From Bacillota bacterium (GTDB taxonomy: Bacteria > Bacillota_I > Bacilli_A > RF39 > UBA660), in assembly GCA_023460995.1 (NCBI GenBank), contig JAEWOE010000007.1:112015-176014 (forward strand): a stretch of 64,000 bases of DNA, given 5' to 3'. Below, in pieces: positions 15,049-22,717 of the stretch; position 1 is the first letter of the stretch; every line of letters begins with the position of its first letter. The position numbers and the translations under genes were made by a program. Under the pieces are notes generated by a model. It was not told where the DNA came from. It worked only from the letters and a program-made list of their open reading frames with translations, and searched no databases.

Positions 15049-17709
15049 TTATGATGCTTTTTGAATATATCCGCAATATTCTTTTGCAAACTGTCGAGCA
15101 TATTCGCTGTTACTAAATTCAATATCAATTTTACCATTCTTATATAACTTTAATCCTGTTATACCTGTATTAGATATTTCATGGGTAGTGAATACTTTTT
15201 CATTTTTTTCTCTTGTAATAATTTCATATAATTTACTAAAATTACTTTGATTTGATTTAAACAAAAAGTGTGAAAAAGCTTTAAATAATTTATGAAATTT
15301 TTCATCATAACTATATGACACAGAATATTCTTTATATTTAACGTCCCAAGAATCAATATAGAAGAAATTATCAATACTGATTTTTTGATTATTAATTTTA
15401 ATTTTGTTATGTGAAATTGCTTGTTTAAATTCGTCTTTCAATTCCTTTTCTGCCTTATCTGTAAAGCTATATCCTCCCAATTGGTCAATAATCTCTGTTA
15501 CTATCATGTTATAGTCAATTTCAATAGAATATTTTTTTATTATTGTGTCACTGGTCAAAGTTACTTTGTATTTATCCTTAAAGTAATTTACAAGTTTTGT
15601 TATAAACCAGTTTTTATTATTTTCTCTTTTTTCATTCATTTCTTTAATTAAACTATCACTATCCAAGAATATATTTGAAAATGAATTTTCTTTCAAGTAT
15701 TGAATATAGTTATTTGTGTATTCAATATACTCCTTATAATTGTTTTCCTGCTCTTTACAAAATCTTTCATCGTCAGCAGAAATCCTGCTGTTATTGTTAA
15801 TTTCTATATTATCAAACTGATTCATAATATCATCAAAATTAAAATCATTACTGTTATTGTTTGTTTTCACTTCTTCAACCTCACTATTATTTTTATATTC
15901 TTCAAAATCAATTATATTATCGGCTTCCTGTTTCTGCTCTTCCTGCTGCTCGGTTACTTCCTCGGTTGTGCTGTTATTGGTCTTTTCTTGCATTTCTAAA
16001 CCGATTCTATTATATTCATCTTCAGACATTTCCGCATCAATGAAAAATATTGATCCGTTAATATCTGAAATTTCTTTTACTTGTCTTGCTTGCTCTGCTG
16101 TTATACCTATAAACCCAATTTTTGCACCCCAATCTATAAAAGAAATATTTAAGGCTGTTACTGCTTCTTTTATTTCTTTCATAGGTATATCCCATTCTTT
16201 GAAATGACAATCATATATAAAACCATCTTTTATTTCTTGTGTTTCGTATGGGTTTGTTTCTTTCTGTTCTGTTGTTGCTTCTTCTGTTGTCTGTTCTTCT
16301 TGCTGTTCAGGTTTTAAAATACTTGTAGGATCATATTTAAATATAAAACCACTTTTAAACCTTGAATAATACCCCTTAATAGGTTTCATTACTTCTTTTT
16401 CTATTCTTTTAAACTCATCATAATCAACTTTATTTACAAATTTTACAACCCATAAAGGGGAATTATCTCTTGTGTCGGTATCTGCTGTTATTGTAATTTT
16501 ATGGTTTAATATGTTTTCTTTTGATTGTTTCTGATGTTCTGTTGCTGTCTCGGATTCTTTTTTCTGTTCTACCTTTTTAACTGTGTTGTATGCTTTTTTT
16601 GATTTATCAATCTTTACCCACTTTTCAACTTCATAAGGTGTACTAACTGTTACTAATTCAACTATTGCTATATTCCCTTTATCAATCCATTCTGTAAGCC
16701 TTGTTAATTCAACATTAAAAGAATTGGCTGCTGTTGCATTCCCTGTTAATACCTTAGTTAGTTTTCTGTTCATTCTGTTAGCATTAATATAAAATTTATG
16801 ATTATATGGGTTTTCCCTAACACTATTAATTTTATATACTGTCCCTTTACTACATCCATGATTGAATGAAGTTTTTAAAATAAAATACATACCATCTTTA
16901 ATTTCTGAAGGTTTTTCAATTTCATTTACTTTTATTTCTTCCTTATATTCTGTTACTATTACTTTTTTAAATCCTGCTTTTTCGTTCTGTTCTTGTGCTT
17001 TCTGTTCTGTTTCCTTTGTTCCGTCTCCACATGAATTCATGCCGTTTACAACTCTTTCAAACCTTAAAATTAGGGCTTTAAAGTCATTTATTATTTTTCT
17101 TGTTTCGTCTGGTAATTTTCTTTCTACCCATTCCCATTCATTTGTATTATTATTCCATTCTTTTACTTTTTTATATCTATCTGTATATTCCATTTTGTTT
17201 ATATCAAATTCCCAAGATTCCGGGACATCTGCAAACTTTGTTAAAGCATTTCCTTTGTCGTATATTTTACCATCTTTTTCTATATGCCATATACTGCCTT
17301 TAGGGTTTCCCATGTGTGCAGTAGTCATTCCAATAACTTCATAAGCTGGCTGATCTGATATTTTTTCTTTAATTTTTTCAATAAGTCTCTTCGCATTTTT
17401 TTCTTCTTCCTCTGTACATCCTCTTTCTACAGTCATTTGTTCAAGCTTAGTAATTTTTTCTCTATCTTCAAATGATAAATTACCAGCAGGATTATATTTT
17501 TTAATTTCTTTAGATTCTGCCGAATATCTATTATCTACAACTAAAACATAACCATTTTTAGTTGCAATACCATCCCAATTTGCAGGGGAATAATAATCTA
17601 TCATACTATCGCTTTCATCTGCTTTATATCCTTCCACATTCCAACCCATTTTCATAAGTTCATGAGCTATTCTAACTTTTGCATCTCTTTTACTATAATA
17701 ATTTGACAT
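15049..17709 (-). CDS. 886-aa multidomain phage protein with DUF4942-like C-terminus
   Basis: ATG after GGAGGG, behind a consensus promoter. It appears modular: an N-terminal domain (YSKRDAKVRIAHELMKMGW ... NWDGIATKNGYVLVVD), linker rich in Gln/Glu, a second domain around residues 240-380 (DGMYFILKTSFNHGCSKG), a third near 410-470 (LWVVKFVNKVDY ... GYYSRFKSGFIFKYDP), a fourth near 490-570 (GFIYDCHFKEWDIPMKEI), low-complexity EQQEEQKQE linkers, and the C-terminal domain shared with the 14146-14985 gene. The layout resembles phage 'polyvalent' proteins, whose domains are injected or act on host DNA during entry. No catalytic site was recognised. Confidence 0.65.
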   Translation of the reverse strand: MSNYYSKRDAKVRIAHELMKMGWNVEGYKADESDSMIDYYSPANWDGIATKNGYVLVVDNRYSAESKEIKKYNPAGNLSFEDREKITKLEQMTVERGCTEEEEKNAKRLIEKIKEKISDQPAYEVIGMTTAHMGNPKGSIWHIEKDGKIYDKGNALTKFADVPESWEFDINKMEYTDRYKKVKEWNNNTNEWEWVERKLPDETRKIINDFKALILRFERVVNGMNSCGDGTKETEQKAQEQNEKAGFKKVIVTEYKEEIKVNEIEKPSEIKDGMYFILKTSFNHGCSKGTVYKINSVRENPYNHKFYINANRMNRKLTKVLTGNATAANSFNVELTRLTEWIDKGNIAIVELVTVSTPYEVEKWVKIDKSKKAYNTVKKVEQKKESETATEHQKQSKENILNHKITITADTDTRDNSPLWVVKFVNKVDYDEFKRIEKEVMKPIKGYYSRFKSGFIFKYDPTSILKPEQQEEQTTEEATTEQKETNPYETQEIKDGFIYDCHFKEWDIPMKEIKEAVTALNISFIDWGAKIGFIGITAEQARQVKEISDINGSIFFIDAEMSEDEYNRIGLEMQEKTNNSTTEEVTEQQEEQKQEADNIIDFEEYKNNSEVEEVKTNNNSNDFNFDDIMNQFDNIEINNNSRISADDERFCKEQENNYKEYIEYTNNYIQYLKENSFSNIFLDSDSLIKEMNEKRENNKNWFITKLVNYFKDKYKVTLTSDTIIKKYSIEIDYNMIVTEIIDQLGGYSFTDKAEKELKDEFKQAISHNKIKINNQKISIDNFFYIDSWDVKYKEYSVSYSYDEKFHKLFKAFSHFLFKSNQSNFSKLYEIITREKNEKVFTTHEISNTGITGLKLYKNGKIDIEFSNSEYARQFAKEYCGYIQKAS

Positions 17710-17746
17710 TTATATTCCCTCCATTTATGTAATAATTTATATTAAT

Positions 17747-17774
17747 ATTATATCAAATATTTTGATATTGTCAA
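17747..17774 (-). promoter_or_regulatory. sigma-A promoter for the DUF4942/methyltransferase operon
   Basis: Minus strand: TTGACA (17769-17774), 16-bp spacer, TATAAT (17747-17752). The -35 is inside the palindrome GATATTGACAATATC, a candidate operator shared in form with 10.74 kb. Confidence 0.8.
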
Positions 17775-18114
17775 TATCATTTTAAAAATTATATTATGAA
17801 TGAAATATACTTTTTATTAAAAGCCGTTTTAAGTGTTCCAAAATGTCGGTATAGTAATTATATTACCCTATTCCGTATAATCGTTTTAAAGCGATTCTGT
17901 GACGTTGGTTTTATTGTTCTGGCTGATACAAAATAAAAAAGCCACCCAGTTTATTAGGGTAGCTTAATTTGTTTATAAAAACAACATTTTATCATGTTTT
18001 ATATTGTATGTGCCTAAAATCCTTCTAAACCGTTCTAATACTTTGCAAGGCTTATTATATTACTAGTAATTAAATAATATCTTAAAACAACTTATACATA
18101 CTTGATATTTAAGA
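17775..18114. other. Gene-poor stretch with a terminator
   Basis: No supportable gene. It holds one intrinsic terminator (17931-17965) and a short minus-strand frame near 18.0 kb ending RFRRILGTYNIKHDK without start or ribosome site, similar to the fragment at 6.1 kb and perhaps a gene remnant. Confidence 0.5.
17931..17965 (-). terminator. Intrinsic terminator
   Basis: Minus strand: AAGCTACCC pairs with GGGTGGCTT (one mismatch), followed by a T-rich run. It could protect the 17.77-kb promoter from upstream read-through. Confidence 0.75.
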
Positions 18115-18144
18115 CAAAAAGAAAAGCCGTAATAATTTACGGCT
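18115..18144 (-). terminator. Intrinsic terminator of the 18.2-kb gene
   Basis: Minus strand: perfect 8-bp stem AGCCGTAA/TTACGGCT with a 4-base loop, then TTTTCTTTTT, 25 bases after the stop of the 18169 gene. Confidence 0.85.
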
Positions 18145-18168
18145 ATATAAAATTATATTATTTTTATT

Positions 18169-18501
18169 TTAACGACATCCCATAAATGACATTATTTCTT
18201 TTTGCATTCTTTTATCTGCTAATTTATATGTACTACTGGTTATTTCTCTTGTGGTAGCTTCTCCAAACCCATTAATAAAATTATTTTCTTTTCTTGTTGT
18301 ATTTAGGGAAGTTGCCTTTTCTTCTCTTTCCATTTCATACAATTTATTAAGTAATTCCTTTAATTTTTTGCTGCCCTCTCTCCATTGTATTATAATAGGT
18401 TGCATTATATCTTCATGTCCTCTGTATTGGAATATATTGTACAATTTTATATTTTCCTCTTTTTGTTTTTCTATCTCTGTTCTTAATTCTTTAATATCCA
18501 T
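18169..18501 (-). CDS. 110-aa helical hypothetical protein
   Basis: ATG after GGAGGG, promoter at 18540-18569, terminator just after the stop: a one-gene transcription unit. N-terminal coiled-coil (DIKELRTEIEKQKEENIKLY), helical centre with Trp, basic C-terminus. No known family. Confidence 0.65.
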   Translation of the reverse strand: MDIKELRTEIEKQKEENIKLYNIFQYRGHEDIMQPIIIQWREGSKKLKELLNKLYEMEREEKATSLNTTRKENNFINGFGEATTREITSSTYKLADKRMQKEIMSFMGCR

Positions 18502-18539
18502 GTTAAACCCTCCAAAAATTAATTATTTATCATATAAAT

Positions 18540-18569
18540 ATAATACCATACTATTATATTTATAGTCAA
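18540..18569 (-). promoter_or_regulatory. sigma-A promoter of the 18.2-kb gene
   Basis: Minus strand: TTGACT (18564-18569), 18-bp spacer, TATTAT (18540-18545). Confidence 0.65.
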
Positions 18570-18618
18570 TACAATTTAGTATATTAACTGAAATAATTAT
18601 ATTTATATTTAAAATATA

Positions 18619-18666
18619 AAAATGTGCAGGTTGAGTGATTCCTCACACGCCTCCGTCCGAAGCCTA
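18619..18666 (-). ncRNA. Candidate small RNA with its own promoter
   Basis: A G+C-rich island in A+T-rich DNA follows promoter TTGACG-18-TAAAAT (18673-18702). The expected transcript of about 50 bases folds as GCTTCggacgGAGGC, then GTG-TGAG...CTCA-ACCTG-CAC, and ends in ATTTTTATATTTT, an intrinsic-terminator shape. It contains no ribosome site or sizeable ORF. Could instead be a stand-alone attenuator. Confidence 0.5.
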
Positions 18667-18672
18667 TAACTA

Positions 18673-18702
18673 ATTTTACCATGAATCAGTTGAAATCGTC
18701 AA
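18673..18702 (-). promoter_or_regulatory. Promoter of the candidate small RNA
   Basis: Minus strand: TTGACG (18697-18702), 18-bp spacer ending CATGG, TAAAAT (18673-18678). Confidence 0.55.
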
Positions 18703-18724
18703 TACATTTTTATTAAAACTTATT

Positions 18725-18802
18725 TTAATATCTAATAAGCCTTACAAAGTGTTTACCCATGCAAGACTCACAGAATACCGCATAAAAGCCTTCTTTTATC
18801 AC
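18725..18802 (-). CDS. Possible 25-aa CxxC peptide
   Basis: GTG at 18800-18802 overlaps the stop of the upstream gene (TAGTG) and opens MIKEGFYAVFCESCMGKHF. One CxxC gives some support, but the ribosome site is weak. Low confidence. Confidence 0.3.
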   Translation of the reverse strand: MIKEGFYAVFCESCMGKHFVRLIRY

Positions 18803-19023
18803 TATTTTATTTTTACATTTCTTTGTTTTAACTCAAATAAAACATTGTCGGCACTCTCTTGTAATTCTTCAGAAATAATCAAAGTTTTTAATTTTTCAGG
18901 TGAAATAGTTTTATATACTCCATTGTCATACTCAATGTAGATTAAACTATCTCTTTTTACTTTTGATAAATCAGTATAGTCTAAACTATAATTCAGACTT
19001 ATATCTATAATCATATTACTCAC
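18802..19023 (-). CDS. 73-aa hypothetical protein
   Basis: GTG start (19021-19023), six bases after AAAGGAGGA; an ATG three codons later is too far from that site. Acidic beta-rich N-terminus (IIDISLNYSLDYTDLSK), helical C-terminus. No recognised family. Confidence 0.58.
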   Translation of the reverse strand: MSNMIIDISLNYSLDYTDLSKVKRDSLIYIEYDNGVYKTISPEKLKTLIISEELQESADNVLFELKQRNVKIK

Positions 19024-19056
19024 TTAATCCTCCTTTTACTTCATATATATTTATTA

Positions 19057-19434
19057 TTATATTTCTTTTAATATCTTAGGTCTTTTTATACTAAAATCAA
19101 AATGTATATAGTTTTTTGCTCGCTCCTGTTGCTCCTGAATAGATAATAATTGAATATCTGTATTATATGCATAATCCCTAAATGAATATAAAGAATGTAG
19201 CATTTTTTCAGGGTATATAGTAGTATTTACATATTCAGGCTCAAAACAAAATTGTAGTACGTTCAATGATATATTATTATAATCACCACTTAAAAGCTTT
19301 TCTGCCATACTTTTATAATATGTATATGTTCTATTATCTTCATAACTATTGCAAAAGTCTATAAACCTTTTCAGGCTCTCACATAACGTATTAATATAAG
19401 CATCTTTGTTATATTTATTTATTCTTATTTTCAT
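19057..19434 (-). CDS. 125-aa hypothetical protein
   Basis: Start at ATG 19432-19434 (MKIRINKYNKDAYINTL), after GGAGG. Tyr-rich and mostly helical (SLKRFIDFCNSYEDNRTYTY); ends with FDFSIKRPKILKEI. No membrane or metal motif. Same unit as 19469. Confidence 0.62.
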   Translation of the reverse strand: MKIRINKYNKDAYINTLCESLKRFIDFCNSYEDNRTYTYYKSMAEKLLSGDYNNISLNVLQFCFEPEYVNTTIYPEKMLHSLYSFRDYAYNTDIQLLSIQEQQERAKNYIHFDFSIKRPKILKEI

Positions 19435-19468
19435 ATATTTAACCTCCATATATAAAGTATTAAGGGAC

Positions 19469-19720
19469 TTATATAAGTCCCTGTTTTCTCAAGTTATGTA
19501 TTGCTAAGTCACTTTGTAATTGTGAAACATGTTTGATTGCATTTGTAAATGTTTTTATTATATCAGTTTCTTTATTTTGTTTATGTATTTCTAATATTCT
19601 AGCCCACATTGCATCTTTTATATATCCTGTTGTGTGCTTTCCTGTCTCATACTGTTGTATCACTGTATTGTAGCAATGTTTTAGATTCTCAATCATTTCA
19701 TTCTTTTTTTGTTTTGTCAT
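19469..19720 (-). CDS. 83-aa hypothetical protein
   Basis: Start at ATG 19718-19720 (MTKQKKNEMIENLKHCYN), after CGGAGGG; upstream codons carry the ribosome site. Helical, basic at both ends; 'YNTVIQQYETGKHTTG' might be a short binding loop. Promoter at 19755-19784. Function unknown. Confidence 0.62.
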   Translation of the reverse strand: MTKQKKNEMIENLKHCYNTVIQQYETGKHTTGYIKDAMWARILEIHKQNKETDIIKTFTNAIKHVSQLQSDLAIHNLRKQGLI

Positions 19721-19754
19721 TTTCTTTCCCTCCGACAATTTATTTTATGATTAT

Positions 19755-19784
19755 ATATTACCACTGCACATATAAATTTGTCAA
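19755..19784 (-). promoter_or_regulatory. sigma-A promoter for the 19.7-kb unit
   Basis: Minus strand: TTGACA (19779-19784), 18-bp spacer ending GTGG, TAATAT (19755-19760). Confidence 0.65.
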
Positions 19785-19834
19785 TATTATTTTTGTATTC
19801 ATAAAAACAAAATGAAAGCAGAATTCTATAATTA

Positions 19835-20005
19835 TTAATCTGGTAAATTTGCAATTTGCTTTTGAATTTTAACTACTTTATCAAGATTCCAACCATTTTT
19901 TGCTATTTGCTCTAATACACTTGTCATATTATCCGCTTTTAAAAACCTTGATGTCCAATCACTAAAAGAATTATTACTACTAAAACATATTTTCCATGTA
20001 AACAT
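19835..20005 (-). CDS. 56-aa hypothetical protein
   Basis: ATG after AGGGAGGG; reads MFTWKICFSSNNSFSDW and ends IQKQIANLPD. Resembles short phage proteins of beta-helix type; no known motif. Ribosome site is strong. Confidence 0.6.
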   Translation of the reverse strand: MFTWKICFSSNNSFSDWTSRFLKADNMTSVLEQIAKNGWNLDKVVKIQKQIANLPD

Positions 20006-20044
20006 TGTATTCCCTCCCTAAAATAATGTTATAAATAGACTATT

Positions 20045-20272
20045 TCATTCTAAGTCATAAGTACTTAAACCCTTTGAAACTTCTTCTGTAAATCCTAAAG
20101 ATACTAACATTTTACTTGCTTTATTACCATCACATTCAATTGTCATGTCATCAGTAGAAATTATGCATTTAATTTTATGTGTGAATAATGAAGCCAATTC
20201 TCCTGTAACTGGATTTCTATAAACTTTAAATGCTGAATATATTTTGTAACCCAATGAATTATTATTTAACAT
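20045..20272 (-). CDS. 75-aa hypothetical protein
   Basis: ATG after AGAAGG, first gene behind the promoter at 20324-20352. Beta-rich (KVYRNPVTGELASLFTHKIK, CIISTDDMTIECDG). No family recognised. Confidence 0.62.
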   Translation of the reverse strand: MLNNNSLGYKIYSAFKVYRNPVTGELASLFTHKIKCIISTDDMTIECDGNKASKMLVSLGFTEEVSKGLSTYDLE

Positions 20273-20323
20273 TGTATTACCTTCTTTCTAGGCTCAAAGC
20301 CTTATGTAATGATTACAATATAA

Positions 20324-20352
20324 ATGATACTCTCATTTATTCCAGAAGTCAA
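20324..20352 (-). promoter_or_regulatory. sigma-A promoter for the 20.3-kb unit
   Basis: Minus strand: TTGACT (20347-20352), 17-bp spacer ending GAGAG, TATCAT (20324-20329). Confidence 0.68.
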
Positions 20353-20459
20353 TAGGATATTAAAATAAAATGTTAATTATTTTAACGTCCTACAATCCAT
20401 TTTAAGGCTCTACCAGTTCCGACAATGTAATTATATACCAGACACCATTAAAAGGCTAT

Positions 20460-20489
20460 AAAAAGAAAATAGAACGGTTTTAGCCGTTC
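20460..20489 (-). terminator. Intrinsic terminator
   Basis: Minus strand: GAACGG-ctaaaa-CCGTTC followed by TATTTTCTTTTT, downstream of the repeated promoter-like element at 20510-20546. Confidence 0.8.
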
Positions 20490-20491
20490 CT

Positions 20492-20549
20492 ACATCTTTT
20501 TGAATGAAAGATTATAAACATTTAAGTTTGTATCATATCAACAAACTAA
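20492..20549 (-). repeat. Repeated element copy 1: TATAAT-like box with 6-bp inverted repeat
   Basis: Contains AGATTATAAAC (20510-20520) and the inverted repeat GTTTGT-N9-ACAAAC (20526-20546), loop ATCATATCA. A second copy at 21654-21702 has the same layout and spacing but GTTTGC-N9-GCAAAC, a paired change. It lies just after the stop of the 20558 gene and ahead of a terminator. Either a regulated promoter (TATAAT read leftward) with an operator, or an RNA hairpin. Confidence 0.6.
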
Positions 20550-20557
20550 TAGTTAAC

Positions 20558-20677
20558 TTACTTGTTTTCATTTTCATTGCTCATTATTTCATCAAGCAAT
20601 TTAATAAAATTATCTAAACCTTTATTGAATTTGTCTGCTCCATCCTGCTTAATGCATTCTCTTTCAATATCAAACAT
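20558..20677 (-). CDS. 39-aa acidic helical peptide
   Basis: ATG after AGGAGGG; reads MFDIERECIKQDGADKF and ends in EIMSNENENK. Single amphipathic helix likely. Good ribosome site; function unknown. Confidence 0.55.
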   Translation of the reverse strand: MFDIERECIKQDGADKFNKGLDNFIKLLDEIMSNENENK

Positions 20678-20718
20678 GTTTAACCCTCCTAAAATGTTAT
20701 TGAATAAGGATTTCATTC

Positions 20719-20746
20719 AAAAAAGAAAAAGAAGCTTTTCAGCCTC
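20719..20746 (-). terminator. Intrinsic terminator after the 20.75-kb gene
   Basis: Minus strand: AAGAGGCT-gaaa-AGCTTCTT followed by TTTCTTTT, directly after the stop at 20747. Confidence 0.75.
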
Positions 20747-21163
20747 TTAATTTATCTTAATATCTGTACAATATTTTTTATATATTTCAATTTCCGATAT
20801 TACACTTTCAATGGTTTTTATAACCTTTTCCCATGCCTTAATTTGGCTATTCCATATGTAACCCTTACTTTTTAATTCGTCTTTTATGCTGTAAGTGTTT
20901 CCATATAATTTCAGTTTATAACCTTCAAAAGTTCTAAAATGTTCGGTATGTGCTTTACTACTCCAATTATCACCAGTCTTTATTTGAGTCCCGATGGCTA
21001 TAGGGTTAAAATAGTAATGTTTAACTTGTTGATATATAATATTTTCTATTATATTCTTTTCATTTTTATTCATAGCATAAAAATCTGATTCAGCATTTAA
21101 TATGTCATCTATGTTTGTATATACTTTATTTTTCATGTTTTCTAATAATTCAATAGCTTTCAT
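20747..21163 (-). CDS. 138-aa hypothetical protein
   Basis: ATG after AAGGAGTG, promoter at 21208-21235 and terminator directly after the stop, so a single-gene unit. Helical N-terminus (ELLENMKNKVYTNIDDILNA); the centre has YSIKDELKSKGYIWNSQIKA, followed by WEKV, a pattern typical of the small domain that reads 'lk..Gy.w....W.k' in phage and polyvalent proteins. That domain is thought to bind nucleic acid or protein; function here unknown. Confidence 0.65.
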   Translation of the reverse strand: MKAIELLENMKNKVYTNIDDILNAESDFYAMNKNEKNIIENIIYQQVKHYYFNPIAIGTQIKTGDNWSSKAHTEHFRTFEGYKLKLYGNTYSIKDELKSKGYIWNSQIKAWEKVIKTIESVISEIEIYKKYCTDIKIN

Positions 21164-21207
21164 TATTGGCTCACTCCTTAAATATTAATATAACTTCTAT
21201 ATTTAAT

Positions 21208-21235
21208 ATTATACTCTTATTTCATTTAAAGTCAA
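21208..21235 (-). promoter_or_regulatory. sigma-A promoter of the 21.1-kb gene
   Basis: Minus strand: TTGACT (21230-21235), 16-bp spacer ending AAGAG, TATAAT (21208-21213). Confidence 0.75.
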
Positions 21236-21256
21236 CTATTATTTTAATAAACATAA

Positions 21257-21285
21257 CAAAAAGACTAGAATTTTTTCAGCTAGTC
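21257..21285 (-). terminator. Intrinsic terminator of the 21.3-24 kb operon
   Basis: Minus strand: GACTAG-ctgaaaaaatt-CTAGTC followed by TTTTTGTT, 28 bases after the 21313 stop. Confidence 0.8.
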
Positions 21286-21312
21286 AATTTGTATATGAAA
21301 TTTGTTTTTTAT

Positions 21313-21462
21313 TTACTTTTCAGTCGTTGCCATTTCTTCAAGTTCTGAAAGTCTATATTGTGATATATTATAATCTTTACACATTTTTAACGCTTCTTCT
21401 CTATTTCCCTGTTTTAAATAGCCTAGTGTTATTATTTCTTTAATCATTAATTGATTTACCAT
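21313..21462 (-). CDS. 49-aa helical protein
   Basis: ATG after GGAGGG; reads MVNQLMIKEIITLGYLKQG ... ISQYRLSELEEMATTEK. Helix-turn-helix-like length and pattern (ALKMCKDYNISQYRLSE) but too short to assign. Last gene before the terminator. Confidence 0.58.
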   Translation of the reverse strand: MVNQLMIKEIITLGYLKQGNREEALKMCKDYNISQYRLSELEEMATTEK

Positions 21463-21488
21463 TTTATATGCCCTCCGCAAATATGTAA

Positions 21489-21608
21489 TTATTCATCTGT
21501 ATTATCAAATAGTATTAAATGTTTTTCGTCTCTTAATTCTTTTTCTTGATTTGCTTTGTTGCAAGCTTTGCATAAATCAGGACTTCCCCAGATACATCCA
21601 TTACACAT
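21489..21608 (-). CDS. 39-aa zinc-binding peptide
   Basis: ATG after GGAGGC; MCNGCIWGSPDLCKACNK holds two CxxC pairs in the first 16 residues. Probably a compact zinc knuckle. Function unknown. Confidence 0.6.
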   Translation of the reverse strand: MCNGCIWGSPDLCKACNKANQEKELRDEKHLILFDNTDE

Positions 21609-21653
21609 TGTTTATGCCTCCTAATATTATATTTATATAGTTACATCTTTTTA

Positions 21654-21702
21654 TTGGCCTGAAAAGATTATAAACCAGTTTGTTTGCTTCATATCAGCAA
21701 AC
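21654..21702 (-). repeat. Repeated element copy 2: TATAAT-like box with 6-bp inverted repeat
   Basis: AGATTATAAAC (21665-21675) and GTTTGC-N9-GCAAAC (21682-21702), loop TTCATATCA, matching copy 1 in order and spacing. Here a small gene with ribosome site follows (21489-21608), favouring a promoter role; the inverted repeat covers the -35 position. Confidence 0.6.
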
Positions 21703-21714
21703 TAGATTATATTG

Positions 21715-21942
21715 TTATTTGTTACTAATACAAAAAGGTCTATTCCATATATTAATAGCTTCAATTACTTGTTCTATTGTTGGCTTCCTGTTCCATTGCT
21801 CAATACAATTATCAAAATTATCAATACAAATATATATATTGCCGTCTTGTTCAACTGAATAATCATTTCCAGTTTCATAGTCCTCTATCAGATAATTATT
21901 ATCAAAACCATTTGTTATTTCAAATCTTTCAGAATTAAACAT
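21715..21942 (-). CDS. 75-aa hypothetical protein
   Basis: ATG after GGAGGG. Acidic, beta-rich first half (FEITNGFDNNYLIEDYETGN; SVEQDGNIYICIDNF) and helical second half. No recognised family; similar compact acidic proteins are common in phage early regions. Confidence 0.62.
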   Translation of the reverse strand: MFNSERFEITNGFDNNYLIEDYETGNDYSVEQDGNIYICIDNFDNCIEQWNRKPTIEQVIEAINIWNRPFCISNK

Positions 21943-21996
21943 AACTTATACCCTCCTAAATATTTACTGTTCAGCAAATCGTCATTTGGTTTCAAT

Positions 21997-22305
21997 TCAC
22001 TTATATTTTTTATCAATATCAATTCCAATAGTATTATATGTAAATGGCATAATAGCATAAATTGACTGACAATAAAAATCTTTATATGTATCTTCATTTT
22101 CATTTTTTAAATTAAACACTATCTCAGTTTCATCGTTATAGCCTATCTCATTAAGTTTATTTATAAAGTCCTTTACTTTCATATTACAAACTTCCTTTTT
22201 ATTTTCGTCTATTAAAATTAAATCATTAGCAGACTTTCCCCTATGCCCTACTCCTGGTATTATCTTAATTTTACTACCATTGGCAAATTTAATTTCTTTA
22301 CTCAA
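21997..22305 (-). CDS. 102-aa hypothetical protein
   Basis: TTG start (22303-22305), eleven bases after AAAGGAG. Begins MSKEIKFANGSKIKIIPGVG, a beta-barrel-like start, then a helix (VKDFINKLNEIGYNDETEIV). The 'i..Ln.iG.ndeT.ivf' segment is typical of many small phage proteins. Function unknown. Confidence 0.62.
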   Translation of the reverse strand: MSKEIKFANGSKIKIIPGVGHRGKSANDLILIDENKKEVCNMKVKDFINKLNEIGYNDETEIVFNLKNENEDTYKDFYCQSIYAIMPFTYNTIGIDIDKKYK

Positions 22306-22330
22306 TTATTTTTACTCCTTTCTATTTATT

Positions 22331-22474
22331 TCAAAGTATAATATTATTATTATTATCAATAGATGGTTCTTCTATATTATATTCATCGCTCCAACAAACT
22401 ATTTTGACTTTGCTTTCTCCATATCCGTCTTTCTGTAATTTTTGCAACTTTTCTATTAACTCATTCAATGTCAT
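22331..22474 (-). CDS. 47-aa small phage protein
   Basis: ATG after GGAG; MTLNELIEKLQKLQKDGYGE, then SKVKIVCWSDEYNIEEP. This helix-strand arrangement ('T..eLi..L..l..dG...V.i') is a widespread phage hypothetical family of unknown function. Confidence 0.6.
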   Translation of the reverse strand: MTLNELIEKLQKLQKDGYGESKVKIVCWSDEYNIEEPSIDNNNNIIL

Positions 22475-22494
22475 ATTGTTATACTCCTATTTTT

Positions 22495-22704
22495 TTATTG
22501 TCTGGCAAGTTGCCATTTTCTTTTATCTATTCTAATATATTTGCATCTGGCAGGAACAAAAATATTTCCTTCATCATCCTCATAATCTACAATCATTTCA
22601 TCAATTCTGTTATCGTGTTTATTTGCTATTCTTGAAGCTAATCTTTCAATCTGGCTCATATCATAAGCTTTTACTGTTTGATTGTATAAAGTTCCTACAA
22701 ACAT
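22495..22704 (-). CDS. 69-aa hypothetical protein
   Basis: Start at ATG 22702-22704 (MFVGTLYNQTVKAYDM), six bases after GGAGG; the longer open frame overlaps the upstream gene and has no ribosome site. Basic at both ends, helical middle (QIERLASRIANKHDNRIDE). Function unknown. Confidence 0.6.
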   Translation of the reverse strand: MFVGTLYNQTVKAYDMSQIERLASRIANKHDNRIDEMIVDYEDDEGNIFVPARCKYIRIDKRKWQLARQ

Positions 22705-22717
22705 ATTAAACCTCCTG

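Noticed and set aside
17990..18060. Small minus-strand gene ending RFRRILGTYNIKHDK
   Set aside because: No start codon or ribosome site; kept only as a possible remnant.
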